From Bacteroidales bacterium (GTDB lineage Bacteria; Bacteroidota; Bacteroidia; Bacteroidales; VadinHA17): a DNA stretch of 64,000 bases. The stretch is from NCBI GenBank assembly GCA_003141895.1, contig PLNT01000026.1, positions 1 to 64,000 of the forward strand, in the 5' to 3' direction. This document shows, piece after piece, positions 43,602 to 53,708 of this stretch. The position numbers were made by a program, and so were the translations under genes. How positions within the stretch are numbered: position 1 is the stretch's first letter; each line of letters opens with the position of its first letter. The notes beneath the pieces are model-generated. The model was not told where the DNA came from. It searched no databases and saw only the letters and a program-made list of their open reading frames with translations.

Positions 43602-44600
43602 ATGTTCATACCGCAAACTTACACACTTGCAATAATTCTGTGCTTTATTACAATGATCTGCTGGGGATCATGGGGAAATACTCAAAAACTTACTGGCAAA
43701 GCATGGCGTTTTGAACTTTTTTATTGGGACTATGCCCTGGGAATTCTTCTGTTTTCAATATTACTTGGTTTTACTATGGGCAGCACCGGAGAAAGCGGCA
43801 GAGGGTTTATCCAGGATATAAAACAGGCTGATCATCAGAATATTCTGCATGCAATGATCGGTGGCGTGATTTTTAATGCTTCCAATATTTTACTGGTAGC
43901 AGCAATGGCGATAGCGGGAATGGCGGTCGCATTTCCTGTCGGAGTTGGACTTGCACTGGTTCTCGGGGTGATAATCAATTATGTATTCGCTCCCCATGGT
44001 AATTCAACCATATTATTCAGTGGTGTTGCACTAATTGTAGTTGCGATAATTATTGATGCAATAGCATATAAAAAACACAGCCTGCAATTAAAAAAAGTAT
44101 CTGGGAAAGGAATCTCTCTCTCTGTTTTTGCAGGTATCCTGATGGCTCTTTTCTATCGCTTTGTGGCAAGTTCGATGGTCTCCAGCTTTACAGCTCCAGA
44201 GGCAGGAAAACTGACACCCTATTCCGCTTTATTCTTTTTTGCTGTCGGTGTATTTCTGAGTAATCTGCTCTTCAACTACCTCATAATGAAACGACCCATT
44301 GAAGGAGCTCCTCTTTCATTCAAAGATTATACAAAAGGAAGTTTTGATGTCCATTTGAATGGAGTACTTGGAGGTGTAATATGGAACATTGGAATGTCCA
44401 TGAGTATTTTAGCATCGGGTAAAGCAGGATTTGCTATATCATATGGTTTAGGACAGGGAGCAACGCTGGTAGCAGCATTATGGGGTGTCTTTATATGGAA
44501 AGAATTTAAAGGAGCCTCAAAACCAGTCAACACCTTGATTTATTTTATGTTTCTGGCATATCTTGCCGGACTGGCTTTGCTGGTTTATGCAGGGACTTGA
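43602..44600 (+). CDS. Ureide-permease / GRP-type small-molecule transporter
   Basis: This 332-residue protein has about 10 membrane helices. The N-terminal CFITMICWGSWGNTQKLT followed by WRFELFYWDYALGILLF is the wording of the ureide permease-like (UPS) branch of drug/metabolite transporters, also annotated as GRP sugar transporters. A second repeat starts near GISLSVFAGILMALFYRF, and SYGLGQGATLVAALWGVFIWKEF ends the core. Plant relatives carry allantoin and uracil. Beside nucleoside hydrolase and ribokinase it could import ribose or a nucleobase. It ends 2 bases from the convergent Mqo-like gene. Confidence 0.78.
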   Translation: MFIPQTYTLAIILCFITMICWGSWGNTQKLTGKAWRFELFYWDYALGILLFSILLGFTMGSTGESGRGFIQDIKQADHQNILHAMIGGVIFNASNILLVAAMAIAGMAVAFPVGVGLALVLGVIINYVFAPHGNSTILFSGVALIVVAIIIDAIAYKKHSLQLKKVSGKGISLSVFAGILMALFYRFVASSMVSSFTAPEAGKLTPYSALFFFAVGVFLSNLLFNYLIMKRPIEGAPLSFKDYTKGSFDVHLNGVLGGVIWNIGMSMSILASGKAGFAISYGLGQGATLVAALWGVFIWKEFKGASKPVNTLIYFMFLAYLAGLALLVYAGT

Positions 44601-44602
44601 TC

Positions 44603-45937
44603 CTACATCAGATCCTGTTCAAATGCTTCCTTATAGAATACATATTTGTCATCAAGAAACTTCATTAAAAGCTGGACATCTGAATAAGCATTCCCTAAAC
44701 AGGTTGAAGCTCCGGGTGAAGGAGTAATATTAAAAATTATTTTTTCTCCGTTTAATTTTGCCTCCCCCATTTCCAGTTTCCTTGTAGTATTATTAACGAT
44801 CTGAGGTCTGGTACCTCCAATGCCTCTGGCAAATTTGAGTTCAGCCAGTTTTAAGGACGGAACGATCATCCTGATTTGTTTAATAAATAATCGCTTGCCA
44901 ATTACAGGCAAATCATACAAAACGTTTAAAACGATATAATTAAAGAGTATTTTGTCGAAAATAATATTAAACAAACTAATAATTGGTTTTATCCCGAGGC
45001 CAAAAGTTTTCCAGTATTCACGGAACGTTGCCCAGTTGTGACGCTCTAACTGGAATATTGGTTTTGCAGTCGGTCCGAATCTTGTAATGTTTTCATTATG
45101 TACTTCGGGATCGCCATGGACAGCTGCAAATGGCAGCTTAGCAACCTGCATAGTGTAGACCTTTCCATTAAGAACCTTTGGAGCTGTATAAAAACTGCCG
45201 GCCATTGAAAGGATTGATAAGTTCTTTCCATATCCCAGCGATTTTGCTATCATCAGGCTATGTCCTCCTGCAGCAACAACAACTGTAGAAGCATGAAATT
45301 CTCCCTTATTGGTTAAAACTGTATAATGATCATCCTTTTTTTCAATCCGTAACAGCTTTGTTTCAAGATGAATATCAACATCGAGATTTGCTTTTATTGC
45401 ATTATCGACAAATGAATGGCAAAGTCTTTTGAAATCAACAGTATATCCATCTTCTGTAACCAGGGCAACAATCTCCTGATCAGGATTCCTTCCTTCAAGC
45501 ACCCTGGGTTCAATTTTCCCTATCTCTTCACGTCCTATAATTCTGAGTTTTGGAAAAAGCTTGCTGAATGTTGTAAACCTGCTGGTAAGCTCTTCTACCT
45601 GCTTTTTCCCTACTGCCAGTACCATTTTTGAGTACTTGCTGAAAATCTTCTGGTCAATACCAGGAAGCTTTTCTGATTCAATATATTTCATCACCATATC
45701 AGACATCTCCTTCACGCACCTGGCTTTCTCAAATGAGTAATTGGTTTCGATATCGCCAAAATGAAGAGTCTGACTGTTATTATATGACGCTGAATTGACC
45801 AGACCAAAATCGGAGTATTTTTCGATCAGTCCAACCTTTTTAACATCAGTATATTTGCTCAATGTATAGAGTAATGCTGTTCCAACTACACCACCTCCGA
45901 TAATAAGTACATCGTAATCCGCTACAAAGTCATTCAT
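44603..45937 (-). CDS. FAD-dependent malate:quinone oxidoreductase-like protein
   Basis: This 444-residue flavoprotein has a dinucleotide-binding start DVLIIGGGVVGTALLY (GGGVVG 14-19). A characteristic segment NSASYNNSQTLHFGDIETNY occupies the place of the substrate-binding loop of malate:quinone oxidoreductase, and VVVAAGGHSLMIAKSLGYG follows. It is shorter than many Mqo proteins (about 490-540). Its position as last gene after citrate synthase, isocitrate dehydrogenase and aconitase supports oxidation of malate to oxaloacetate with electrons to quinone. A 2-hydroxyglutarate oxidase-like activity is the main alternative. It is 7 bases after the citrate synthase stop. Confidence 0.75.
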   Translation of the reverse strand: MNDFVADYDVLIIGGGVVGTALLYTLSKYTDVKKVGLIEKYSDFGLVNSASYNNSQTLHFGDIETNYSFEKARCVKEMSDMVMKYIESEKLPGIDQKIFSKYSKMVLAVGKKQVEELTSRFTTFSKLFPKLRIIGREEIGKIEPRVLEGRNPDQEIVALVTEDGYTVDFKRLCHSFVDNAIKANLDVDIHLETKLLRIEKKDDHYTVLTNKGEFHASTVVVAAGGHSLMIAKSLGYGKNLSILSMAGSFYTAPKVLNGKVYTMQVAKLPFAAVHGDPEVHNENITRFGPTAKPIFQLERHNWATFREYWKTFGLGIKPIISLFNIIFDKILFNYIVLNVLYDLPVIGKRLFIKQIRMIVPSLKLAELKFARGIGGTRPQIVNNTTRKLEMGEAKLNGEKIIFNITPSPGASTCLGNAYSDVQLLMKFLDDKYVFYKEAFEQDLM

Positions 45938-45944
45938 ATTGCTA

Positions 45945-47303
45945 TTATCTCACGTTTAAAGGAGTATATTCATGTTTTCCATAGACATTTTTAAATGCGG
46001 GCCTGATGATTCTTTTCGCCGAAAAAGTGAGTTCTTCGATCCTATGAGTGCACCATCCTGATACTCTGGCAATTGCAAAAAGAGGCGTGTATAGTTCTTT
46101 TGAAATATCCAGACATGCGTAAACGAATCCGGAATAAAAATCAACATTAATACAGACGACTTTTGTTGATTTTTCGCCTTTGAAAACTCTGAATACCTCA
46201 GGGGTGAGGCGTTCAACGAGTGAATATAGTTCAAATTCATCCAGCCGGCCCTTCTCGATTGCAAGTTCCCTGGCCTTTGTCTTTAAGATTGCAGCTCTTG
46301 GATCAGAAATAGTATAAACAGCGTGTCCTATTCCATATATCTTGCCTGTAAAATCATTAGCTTTTTTATTCAGAATCTTCAAAAGATGTGCTTTAACTTC
46401 AGCTTCATCTTTCCAATCCTTCACATTAATTTTCATATCTTCCATCATTTCGAGCACTCTGACATTTGCTCCGCCATGTAATGGTCCCTTTAATGATCCG
46501 ATTGCTGAAGTCACCGAAGAATAAATATCGGTTTCGGAGGAACTGGTTACCCGCATTGTAAAGGTTGAATTATTTCCGCCTCCGTGCTCTGCATGAAGCA
46601 CAAGCATAAGGTCAAGAAGGTCAGCTTCAAGCTTTGAAAAACCCTTACAATCACCCTTTATCAGGTAAAGAAAATTCTCTGCTGTTGTAAGATTAACCTG
46701 CGGATGGCGGATTGAAAGAGTTTTTCCTTTATATAAATGCCTCAATGCCTGATAAGAATAAGCAACTATTGTAGGAAACTTGGCGATGATGTTCAATGAT
46801 TGCTTAATCATATTACCAAGTGAGATGTTGTCAGGATTTTCATCGAGTGTGTAAAGCCCCAAAACTGACCTCGCCAGGATGTTCAACACATCCTTCCCTT
46901 TCATAGATAATATCATATCTTTCACAAAATCATCAGGCAGGGCCCTTAATGAAGCCATATGCTCTGAGAAATCAGAAAGCTCTTTCTTATTTGGCAAATG
47001 ACCTGTCAGAAGAAGAAACACAGTCTCGTCAAACCCGTGCCTTTCCTCTTTCTGGAATCCTCTGGCAATATCTTCTATATCTATCCCCCGGTATAGTAAT
47101 TTACCGGGTATAGCAACCACCTTGCCATCTTCTTTTTTATATCCTACTACGTCACCGATATTTGTTAGTCCGACTAATACACCGGTACCATCCTTGTTTC
47201 TCAGACCACGTTTCACTTCAAATTCTTCGAACAGCGCTGTTTCGATGTGACATGAAGCTCTTACGGATTCCTCAAGCTTAGCAAAATAATTATTGTCTGT
47301 CAT
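45945..47303 (-). CDS. gltA: Citrate synthase
   Basis: This 452-residue enzyme has the catalytic triad His276 (GPLHGGAN), His327 (GIGHAVY) and Asp388 (VDFYSGFVY). HAEHGGGNNSTFTMRV is another family signature. It condenses oxaloacetate and acetyl-CoA to citrate. The N-terminal ~60 residues extend beyond compact bacterial forms and resemble the longer Bacteroidota type. It lies between icd (15-base gap) and the Mqo-like gene (7-base gap), consistent with one TCA transcript. A methylcitrate synthase role is less likely given these neighbours. Confidence 0.93.
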   Translation of the reverse strand: MTDNNYFAKLEESVRASCHIETALFEEFEVKRGLRNKDGTGVLVGLTNIGDVVGYKKEDGKVVAIPGKLLYRGIDIEDIARGFQKEERHGFDETVFLLLTGHLPNKKELSDFSEHMASLRALPDDFVKDMILSMKGKDVLNILARSVLGLYTLDENPDNISLGNMIKQSLNIIAKFPTIVAYSYQALRHLYKGKTLSIRHPQVNLTTAENFLYLIKGDCKGFSKLEADLLDLMLVLHAEHGGGNNSTFTMRVTSSSETDIYSSVTSAIGSLKGPLHGGANVRVLEMMEDMKINVKDWKDEAEVKAHLLKILNKKANDFTGKIYGIGHAVYTISDPRAAILKTKARELAIEKGRLDEFELYSLVERLTPEVFRVFKGEKSTKVVCINVDFYSGFVYACLDISKELYTPLFAIARVSGWCTHRIEELTFSAKRIIRPAFKNVYGKHEYTPLNVR

Positions 47304-47318
47304 AGAGAATGTAATTTA

Positions 47319-48596
47319 TTATTTTTGAGATAAAATATCTGCGATTATTGCATCTGCAAATTCTGATGTTTTTAATAGTGTTGCATTTTCCATCAGCCTG
47401 TGAAAATCATAAGTGACCTTCTTACTCTGAATAGTACGTTCCAGTCCTGAATAAATTCTTTCAGCAACTTCACTCCATCCCATATAATCAAACATCAGGG
47501 CTCCCGAAAGAATTACTGAGCCCGGATTTACTTTATCCTGGTTGGCGTATTTCGGGGCCGTGCCATGAGTTGCTTCAAATATTGCATAACCGGTTTCAAA
47601 GTTGATATTTGCTCCCGGTGCGATCCCTATTCCTCCGACGATAGCTGCTAATGCATCGGAGATGTAATCACCATTAAGATTTAAAGTAGCAATTACAGAA
47701 TACTCGGCAGGACGTGTAAGTATCTGCTGAAGAAATGCATCAGCAATTACGTCTTTAATAATTACTTTCCCTGCATCTTCGGCTTTCTTTAACATCTCAT
47801 CCGCAATCTTTATACCCTGCTTTTCGGATATCTGCTTATGCATCTGCCATGTAAATACATCTTTCCCAAACTCCCTTTCAGCTAATGCATAGCCCCATTT
47901 CATAAAAGAACCCTCTGTAAACTTCATTATATTCCCTTTATGAACAAGGGTCACAGAAGGTAATTTCTTACTAATTGCATACTTTATTGCCTGTCTGACG
48001 AGCCGTTCTGTTCCCTCTACCGAAACGGGTTTAATTCCTATAGAGGATGTTTTAGGAAATCTGATCGATTTGACGCCCATTTCGTCGATCAGGAATCTTT
48101 TCACTTTTTCTGTTTCCGGGTTCCCGTACATAAATTCAATACCAGCATAAATATCTTCTGTATTTTCCCTGAAAATATGCATATCTACTCTCTCTGGATT
48201 CTTCACCGGGCTTGGCACTCCTTTGAAATATCTTACAGGCCTGTAACAGGTATAAAGATCCAGCACCTGGCGTAAAGCCACGTTTAATGACCGCATTCCC
48301 TCTCCAACCGGAGTTGTAAGCGGTCCCTTAATACCAACTAAATATTCCCTGAAACTTGCCAGTGTTTCTTCAGGCATCCAGGTTCCAGTTTCATTGAAGG
48401 CTTTTTCCCCGGCAAGCACTTCCTTCCATATAACTTTCCTTTTACCCTTAAAAGTTTTGGCAACAGCGGCATCAAAAACCCTTACGGATGCTTTCCAGAT
48501 ATCGGGTCCTGTACCATCCCCTTCAATAAAAGGGATCACAGGATTCTCAGGTACGACCAGTTTCCCGTCAATAAGTTTTATTTTTTCAGATAACAT
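47319..48596 (-). CDS. icd: Isocitrate dehydrogenase (NADP-type)
   Basis: This 425-residue enzyme resembles E. coli Icd along its length: [16 protein letters not shown], the substrate loop RSLNVALRQ with Ser103 (the phosphorylatable position in E. coli), [13 protein letters not shown], and [21 protein letters not shown] near the cofactor site. It makes 2-oxoglutarate from isocitrate. Its start overlaps the aconitase stop by 11 bases, indicating coupled expression. No AceK kinase or glyoxylate shunt gene is in the window. Confidence 0.94.
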   Translation of the reverse strand: MLSEKIKLIDGKLVVPENPVIPFIEGDGTGPDIWKASVRVFDAAVAKTFKGKRKVIWKEVLAGEKAFNETGTWMPEETLASFREYLVGIKGPLTTPVGEGMRSLNVALRQVLDLYTCYRPVRYFKGVPSPVKNPERVDMHIFRENTEDIYAGIEFMYGNPETEKVKRFLIDEMGVKSIRFPKTSSIGIKPVSVEGTERLVRQAIKYAISKKLPSVTLVHKGNIMKFTEGSFMKWGYALAEREFGKDVFTWQMHKQISEKQGIKIADEMLKKAEDAGKVIIKDVIADAFLQQILTRPAEYSVIATLNLNGDYISDALAAIVGGIGIAPGANINFETGYAIFEATHGTAPKYANQDKVNPGSVILSGALMFDYMGWSEVAERIYSGLERTIQSKKVTYDFHRLMENATLLKTSEFADAIIADILSQK

Positions 48597-50862
48597 TCTT
48601 TGTGTTTGATTTTCTGATAATATTTAATGCACTCCCCGCTTTGAACCATTCAATCTGCGATTCATTATAAGAATGGTTTGCAGGAAATTTTTCTTTTGTA
48701 CCGTCTGAATGATTAAGAGTGACAGTTAATTGTTTGCCGGACGCAAAGTTCTTCAAACCCGAAATATCAATTATGTCATCTTCCTTAATCTTATTAAAGT
48801 CATCCTTATTCAGAAAGGTTATCGTAAGCACCCCCTGTTTTTTTAAATTAGTCTCATGGATCCTTGCGAAGGATTTTACAAGAACTACCTTTACCCCCAG
48901 ATATCTGGGCTCCATCGCAGCGTGTTCACGCGAAGATCCCTCTCCAAAATTTTCTTCTCCAACAACAGCAGAACCTGTTCCTGAATCTCTATATCCACGG
49001 GCAGTATGAGGAACTGTATCATTTAATCCAGTCATCTGATTCCTGATGCTGTTGGTCCGATCGTTAAAATAATTAACAGCTCCGATCATATAATTCTCAG
49101 AAATGTTCTGGAGATGCCCCCTGTATTTTAACCAGTATCCGGCCATGGAAATATGATCGGTCGTACACTTACCTTTGGCTTTAATCAGCAATGGCAGATT
49201 CAGGAAGTCGTTCTTGTCCCACTCCTTAAAAGGTGCGAGCAACTGGAGTCTGTCTGAATCGGAATTTATCAGAATCTTTTCTCCATTCTTATCCTGATCA
49301 GGTTTTTGATAGCCGCCATCAGTAATGCCGAAGCCTTTAGGAGGAAGATCGAAACCTTTTGGCTCTGCCAGCATTACTTCTTTCCCTTCGGAATTAACTA
49401 ATGTATCGGTAACCGGATTAAAAGTAAGCTTACCTGAAATAGCAATAGCAGTAACAATTTCCGGTGAAGCAACAAAAGCATTAGTATTCGGATTCGCGTC
49501 ATTGCGTTTTGCGAAATTTCTGTTAAAGGAATGGATAATCGTATTTACCCGCTTATCACCGGAATCTTTTCGTGCCCACTGTCCGATACAGGGACCGCAG
49601 GCATTAGCAAAGACTTCAGCTCCAAATTCTCTGAATAATTCAAGAAACCCATCCCTTTCAGCAATTGACCTGATCTGCTCGGATCCCGGTGTAACAGTAA
49701 ATTCAGATTTTGCTACCAGTTTTTGTTCCAGTGCATTTTTAACCACAGAAGCTGCACGTGAAATATCCTCATATGAAGAATTTGTACATGAACCTATTAG
49801 TCCTACTTCAACATTTACAGGCCATTTGTTTTTTAAAGCTGCTGTTTTCATCTGAGAGATTGGCGTCGCCTGATCGGGTGTGAAAGGACCATTTATATAT
49901 GGTTCAAGTTCAGACAAATTTATTTCGAAATACTGGTCAAAATACTTTTCAGGATTTGCATAGATCTCAGGGTCTGCAACTAAATGATTCCTGTTTTTTA
50001 TGGCAAGATCCGCAACTTCTTTCCTTCCCGTTGCTTTGAGATAATCGATCATTGAGTCATCAAAACCGAATATTGAACAGGTAGCACCCGTTTCTGCGCC
50101 CATATTGCAAATTGTAGCCTTCCCGGTACATGAAAGCGATTCCGCGCCTTCTCCGAAATATTCAATAATATTTCCTGTACCACCTTTTACGGTAAGCAAG
50201 TCTGAAATTTTGAGAATAATATCTTTTGCAGAGGTCCATCCGCTAAGTTTTCCGGTAAGTTTTATTCCTATGAGGTTAGGGAATTTCAACTCCCATCCCA
50301 TTCCGGCAAGAACATCAACAGCATCAGCTCCGCCAACCCCTATGGCAATCATTCCCAATCCACCTGCATTAGGAGTATGTGAATCGGTTCCGATCATCAT
50401 TCCCCCGGGGAAAGCATAATTTTCAATAACTATCTGATGTATTATTCCGGCACCGGGCTTCCAGAATCCAATACCGTATTTATTGCACACCGAACTCAGG
50501 AACTCATAAACCTCTCTATTAACTATTCCGGCAGTTTTGAGGTCTTCCTCAGCTCCCGATTGGGCGAGAATGAGATGATCACAGTGTACTGAAGCAGGAA
50601 CAGCCGTTGTATCTTTTCCTGCCATCATAAATTGCAAAATGGCCATCTGTGCTGTAGCATCCTGCATAGCAACCCTGTCGGGCATGAAATCGACATAGTC
50701 AGACCCTCTTTTAAATGGCTTTATCTGATCTTGAGGATATATATGACTGTAAAGGACTTTCTCACTCAGGGACAGAGGTCGATTCAGTTTTTTTCTAATT
50801 GCCAATATTCTTGAATCCAGTAACTTATAACAGGAATCGATCATCTCAAAATCAAATATCAT
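48586..50862 (-). CDS. acn: Aconitate hydratase
   Basis: This 758-residue enzyme has the iron-sulphur cluster cysteines in [11 protein letters not shown] and [30 protein letters not shown] in domain 1, and the swivelling domain at the C-terminus with [20 protein letters not shown] followed by [10 protein letters not shown]. The length and wording match the mitochondrial-type aconitase found in Bacteroidota. It isomerises citrate to isocitrate. The gene lies 19 bases after proA and overlaps icd by 11 bases, tying the TCA genes to the proline genes. Confidence 0.95.
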   Translation of the reverse strand: MIFDFEMIDSCYKLLDSRILAIRKKLNRPLSLSEKVLYSHIYPQDQIKPFKRGSDYVDFMPDRVAMQDATAQMAILQFMMAGKDTTAVPASVHCDHLILAQSGAEEDLKTAGIVNREVYEFLSSVCNKYGIGFWKPGAGIIHQIVIENYAFPGGMMIGTDSHTPNAGGLGMIAIGVGGADAVDVLAGMGWELKFPNLIGIKLTGKLSGWTSAKDIILKISDLLTVKGGTGNIIEYFGEGAESLSCTGKATICNMGAETGATCSIFGFDDSMIDYLKATGRKEVADLAIKNRNHLVADPEIYANPEKYFDQYFEINLSELEPYINGPFTPDQATPISQMKTAALKNKWPVNVEVGLIGSCTNSSYEDISRAASVVKNALEQKLVAKSEFTVTPGSEQIRSIAERDGFLELFREFGAEVFANACGPCIGQWARKDSGDKRVNTIIHSFNRNFAKRNDANPNTNAFVASPEIVTAIAISGKLTFNPVTDTLVNSEGKEVMLAEPKGFDLPPKGFGITDGGYQKPDQDKNGEKILINSDSDRLQLLAPFKEWDKNDFLNLPLLIKAKGKCTTDHISMAGYWLKYRGHLQNISENYMIGAVNYFNDRTNSIRNQMTGLNDTVPHTARGYRDSGTGSAVVGEENFGEGSSREHAAMEPRYLGVKVVLVKSFARIHETNLKKQGVLTITFLNKDDFNKIKEDDIIDISGLKNFASGKQLTVTLNHSDGTKEKFPANHSYNESQIEWFKAGSALNIIRKSNTKNVI

Positions 50863-50881
50863 AAAGTGTTATATTTTCAAG

Positions 50882-52129
50882 TTATTTTCTAATCTGTCCG
50901 TCCCCTTCGATAATCCACTTATAAGTTGTCAAAGCCTCAAGTGCCATGGGTCCCCGTGCATGTAATTTTTGCGTAGAAATACCGATTTCAGCTCCCAGTC
51001 CGAACTCCGACCCATCAGTAAAAGCTGTCGATGCATTTGAGAAAATTGAGGACGCGTCTACTGTGGTATAGAACAAATTAATATTGTGTTTTTTCTCCGA
51101 AATAATGGCTTCGCTATGCTTTGATCCGAACTCAGAAATGTGATCCAAAGCCTCATCAAATGACTTCACAGTTTTTATTGCCATCTTATAAGACAAAAAC
51201 TCTGTCCCAAAGGATTCAGGCGTAGCTTTTTCAAGAAGGGATGAAGGATATTTACCTTTCAAAGCTGTATAGGCTTTTTCGTCTGCATAAATGACCACTG
51301 ATGAAGCCGAACACAAACCAACTATATAATCAAGATCATCGAGCCGTTTTTCATTTATTATCAGGCAATCGAGAGCATTACATACACTTACTCTTCGTGT
51401 TTTTGCATTGTTGATTATTTGTCGTCCTTTTTCTCTGTCACCCGATTCATCGAAATATGTATGGCAAATGCCGGCACCTGTTTCAATAACCGGAACAGAA
51501 GCATTTCCACGCACATAATCGATCAGATTCCTGCTTCCCCTGGGAATGATGAGATCAACATAATTTCGTGCATTCAATAATTGAATTGTCTCATCCCTCC
51601 CTGCCGGCAGCAAAATCAGGATATCCTGATCAATGTTGTTCTTCACGAGAACTTCTCTAATGATTCTTACAATCTCAGTATTCGAGTTGATTGCATCACT
51701 TCCGCCTTTAAGAATACATACATTCCCTGATTTAAGACAAAGAGAAAAAACATCGAATGTTACATTGGGTCGTGATTCATAAATAACACCAATAACTCCA
51801 AATGGTACAGATATCCTTGATATTTTCAATCCGTTTTGTCTTATATCTTTTGAAAGAATATGACCAAGCGGTGATGGCAATTCTGCAACGTTCCGGATAT
51901 CGGCTGCAATATTTTCAATCCTGTCAGCCGTCAGGATCAAACGGTCATAACGTGGGTCTGATTCCTGCATCAGAGCCAGATCTTTTTTATTCTCTTCCAA
52001 AATGAATGTTGTGTTTTCAATAGCAGCTTCTGCAATTAAAAACAGAACTTTATTGATCTCATGCCCGCTCAGGATATTCAACGCCTTTGTGGCCTTTTTC
52101 GCATCCCTGAACAGAGTTGTACAATCCAT
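50882..52129 (-). CDS. proA: Glutamate-5-semialdehyde dehydrogenase (gamma-glutamyl phosphate reductase)
   Basis: This 415-residue enzyme carries the catalytic Cys250 in [12 protein letters not shown]. Other family wording includes [42 protein letters not shown] and [20 protein letters not shown]. It reduces glutamyl 5-phosphate to the semialdehyde in proline synthesis, in the cytoplasm. It follows proB by 20 bases and precedes aconitase by 19 bases on the same strand. Confidence 0.96.
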   Translation of the reverse strand: MDCTTLFRDAKKATKALNILSGHEINKVLFLIAEAAIENTTFILEENKKDLALMQESDPRYDRLILTADRIENIAADIRNVAELPSPLGHILSKDIRQNGLKISRISVPFGVIGVIYESRPNVTFDVFSLCLKSGNVCILKGGSDAINSNTEIVRIIREVLVKNNIDQDILILLPAGRDETIQLLNARNYVDLIIPRGSRNLIDYVRGNASVPVIETGAGICHTYFDESGDREKGRQIINNAKTRRVSVCNALDCLIINEKRLDDLDYIVGLCSASSVVIYADEKAYTALKGKYPSSLLEKATPESFGTEFLSYKMAIKTVKSFDEALDHISEFGSKHSEAIISEKKHNINLFYTTVDASSIFSNASTAFTDGSEFGLGAEIGISTQKLHARGPMALEALTTYKWIIEGDGQIRK

Positions 52130-52149
52130 TAATGTTTATTTTAAAATAT

Positions 52150-53268
52150 TTATTCCTGAAAAGCTGCCTTACTCTTATCATTAATAACCATATAATCATA
52201 ATGAATAAATGGTCTGCTTAGCTTTTCTCCTAAATTCTTTTCAGCTTTTTCAGAATCGTATTGTGATTTGCCTAATCCTATATTATTCCCCTTTTCATCA
52301 ACAATTCTAACTATATCTCCGCTTTTAAAGAATCCATCGACTTTTGTTACCCCTATCAGAAGAAGGCTTGTTGCCTTTTCAGCAAGAAGAGCTGCCTTAG
52401 CTCCGTTATTAATAATAACAGCACCCTTAGTAAATGTGTCGGAATGAGCAAGCCATTTTTTCACTCCTTTTTCCTTTTTACTTCTGGCGACAAAATGAGT
52501 ATATGGAACATCCTTTCGTTTGACAATGTCTGATATTATTGAATCGCGCCTACCATTAGCGATAAAAACATCAATCCCTTGTGATGCAATTTTACGGGCT
52601 ATAGAACATTTTGTAACCATCCCGCCTCTGCCGAATCCCGATTTCACCTCGGAAATGTATTTTTCAATGTTTTCAGATTCCTCATCAATTATTCTGATTA
52701 GTTCGGTACCGTTATTCCCGGGAATTCCATTAAAAACTCCGTCAACATTGGTCAGGATAATAAGTGATTTGCAATCCATCATTGATGAGATGAAACCTGA
52801 TAATTCGTCGTTATCAGTGAACATAAGTTCATTAATTGAAACGGTATCATTCTCATTTACAATAGGCAAAACCCGGTTCTCGAGCATTGCTGAAATACAG
52901 TTCTTCATGTTAAGATAATGCCTTCGGTCCCTGAAGTTTTCTTTTGTTGCCAGAAGCTGCCCGGCGTATATACCATATTTCCCAAAAAGAAACTGGTAGC
53001 TCGACATTAATTTAACCTGCCCAATAGCTGCCCAAACCTGTTTGGCTGCTATTATGTTCGTCTTTTTTGAAGGATTCATTTCACTCCGTCCGGCAGCAAC
53101 TGCCCCGGAAGAAATTAAAACTACTTCGACACCTTGTTTATAAAGAATAGCTACATCCTCAACAATACGTAAAATTCTGCCGTCATTGAGTGATCCATCC
53201 GGTTGTGTAATAACATTACTCCCGATTTTTATTGCAATTCTTTTAAAATCTGCATTGCTGTTTTTCAA
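52150..53268 (-). CDS. proB: Glutamate 5-kinase
   Basis: This 372-residue protein has an amino acid kinase domain (~1-260) with IAIKIGSNVITQPDG, LISSGAVAAGRSEM, IVNENDTVS and GFGRGGMVTKCSIAR. A C-terminal PUA domain (~275-365) includes FTKGAVIINNGAKAALL and VDGFFKSGDIVRIV. It phosphorylates glutamate, the first and usually proline-inhibited step of proline synthesis. It is the first gene of the minus-strand run that continues through proA, acn, icd, gltA and the Mqo-like gene. An exact -7 box lies about 39 bases upstream of its start. Confidence 0.96.
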   Translation of the reverse strand: MKNSNADFKRIAIKIGSNVITQPDGSLNDGRILRIVEDVAILYKQGVEVVLISSGAVAAGRSEMNPSKKTNIIAAKQVWAAIGQVKLMSSYQFLFGKYGIYAGQLLATKENFRDRRHYLNMKNCISAMLENRVLPIVNENDTVSINELMFTDNDELSGFISSMMDCKSLIILTNVDGVFNGIPGNNGTELIRIIDEESENIEKYISEVKSGFGRGGMVTKCSIARKIASQGIDVFIANGRRDSIISDIVKRKDVPYTHFVARSKKEKGVKKWLAHSDTFTKGAVIINNGAKAALLAEKATSLLLIGVTKVDGFFKSGDIVRIVDEKGNNIGLGKSQYDSEKAEKNLGEKLSRPFIHYDYMVINDKSKAAFQE

Positions 53269-53306
53269 TTTACTACTATTTATATCCTTTATGATATAAT
53301 CTGTTG

Positions 53307-53314
53307 CAAAAATA
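53307..53314 (-). promoter_or_regulatory. Candidate -7 box for the proBA-TCA operon
   Basis: Read on the minus strand the site is TATTTTTG, an exact TAnnTTTG. It is followed by C and lies 39-46 bases upstream of the proB ATG. A TTG about 24 bases further upstream is a weak and over-spaced -33 element. Confidence 0.45.
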
Positions 53315-53442
53315 ATAGAAATAGTGAATAATTTGTAGCAATATTGAATATTTGAGAAAATATATCTAAATCAATATCCCTCTGAGACTACAACATTAAA
53401 TCGTTCGACAAGTTAGAAACAAATGTTAAACAGAGCTCAAAT

Positions 53443-53460
53443 ACATGACATTTATCATGT
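53443..53460. promoter_or_regulatory. Orphan dyad-symmetric site, Crp/Fnr-like
   Basis: ACATGACATTTATCATGT has perfect 6-bp arms (ACATGA/TCATGT) around a 6-base spacer, the geometry of Crp/Fnr-family operators. It is about 175 bases upstream of proB and faces no intact plus-strand gene. A regulator is not identified. Confidence 0.35.
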
Positions 53461-53547
53461 TATTGCCATTAAGGAGCAGACCGGGTCATGAAGCTCCGCT
53501 CGAAATTGACGAGACAACTTTTCATGAAAGGCATAATTCTGACCTGT

Positions 53548-53698
53548 GGAGATCCCTCACTTCGTTCGGGATTGACAATTCATTGGGGTTATATGAGGAG
53601 GAAAGGTTGGCCATTTGCTGAGCAAATCGCCAACCTTTCCTCCTTTACTCTCATCTCCAATAAAATACGTGTCATTCCGAGCGGAGCGAGGAATCCCC
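53548..53698. repeat. Composite repeat: inverted REP arms around a 49-bp palindrome (copy 2)
   Basis: The left arm (53548-53577, GGAGATCCCTCACTTCGTTC onward) and right arm (53669-53698, GTGTCATTCCGAGCGGAGCG onward) are inverted relatives. The central palindrome (53596-53619 and 53621-53644) pairs over 24 bases with a single C-C mismatch around one G. Its inner ~27 bases match those of the copy at 27602-27656 (one base differs), while the outer stems differ but still pair. Confidence 0.85.
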
Positions 53699-53708
53699 AG
53701 AGGTCAAA

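Noticed and set aside
49325-49855. 176-residue plus-strand frame
   Set aside because: It is antisense to aconitase, whose cluster cysteines and full length are intact.
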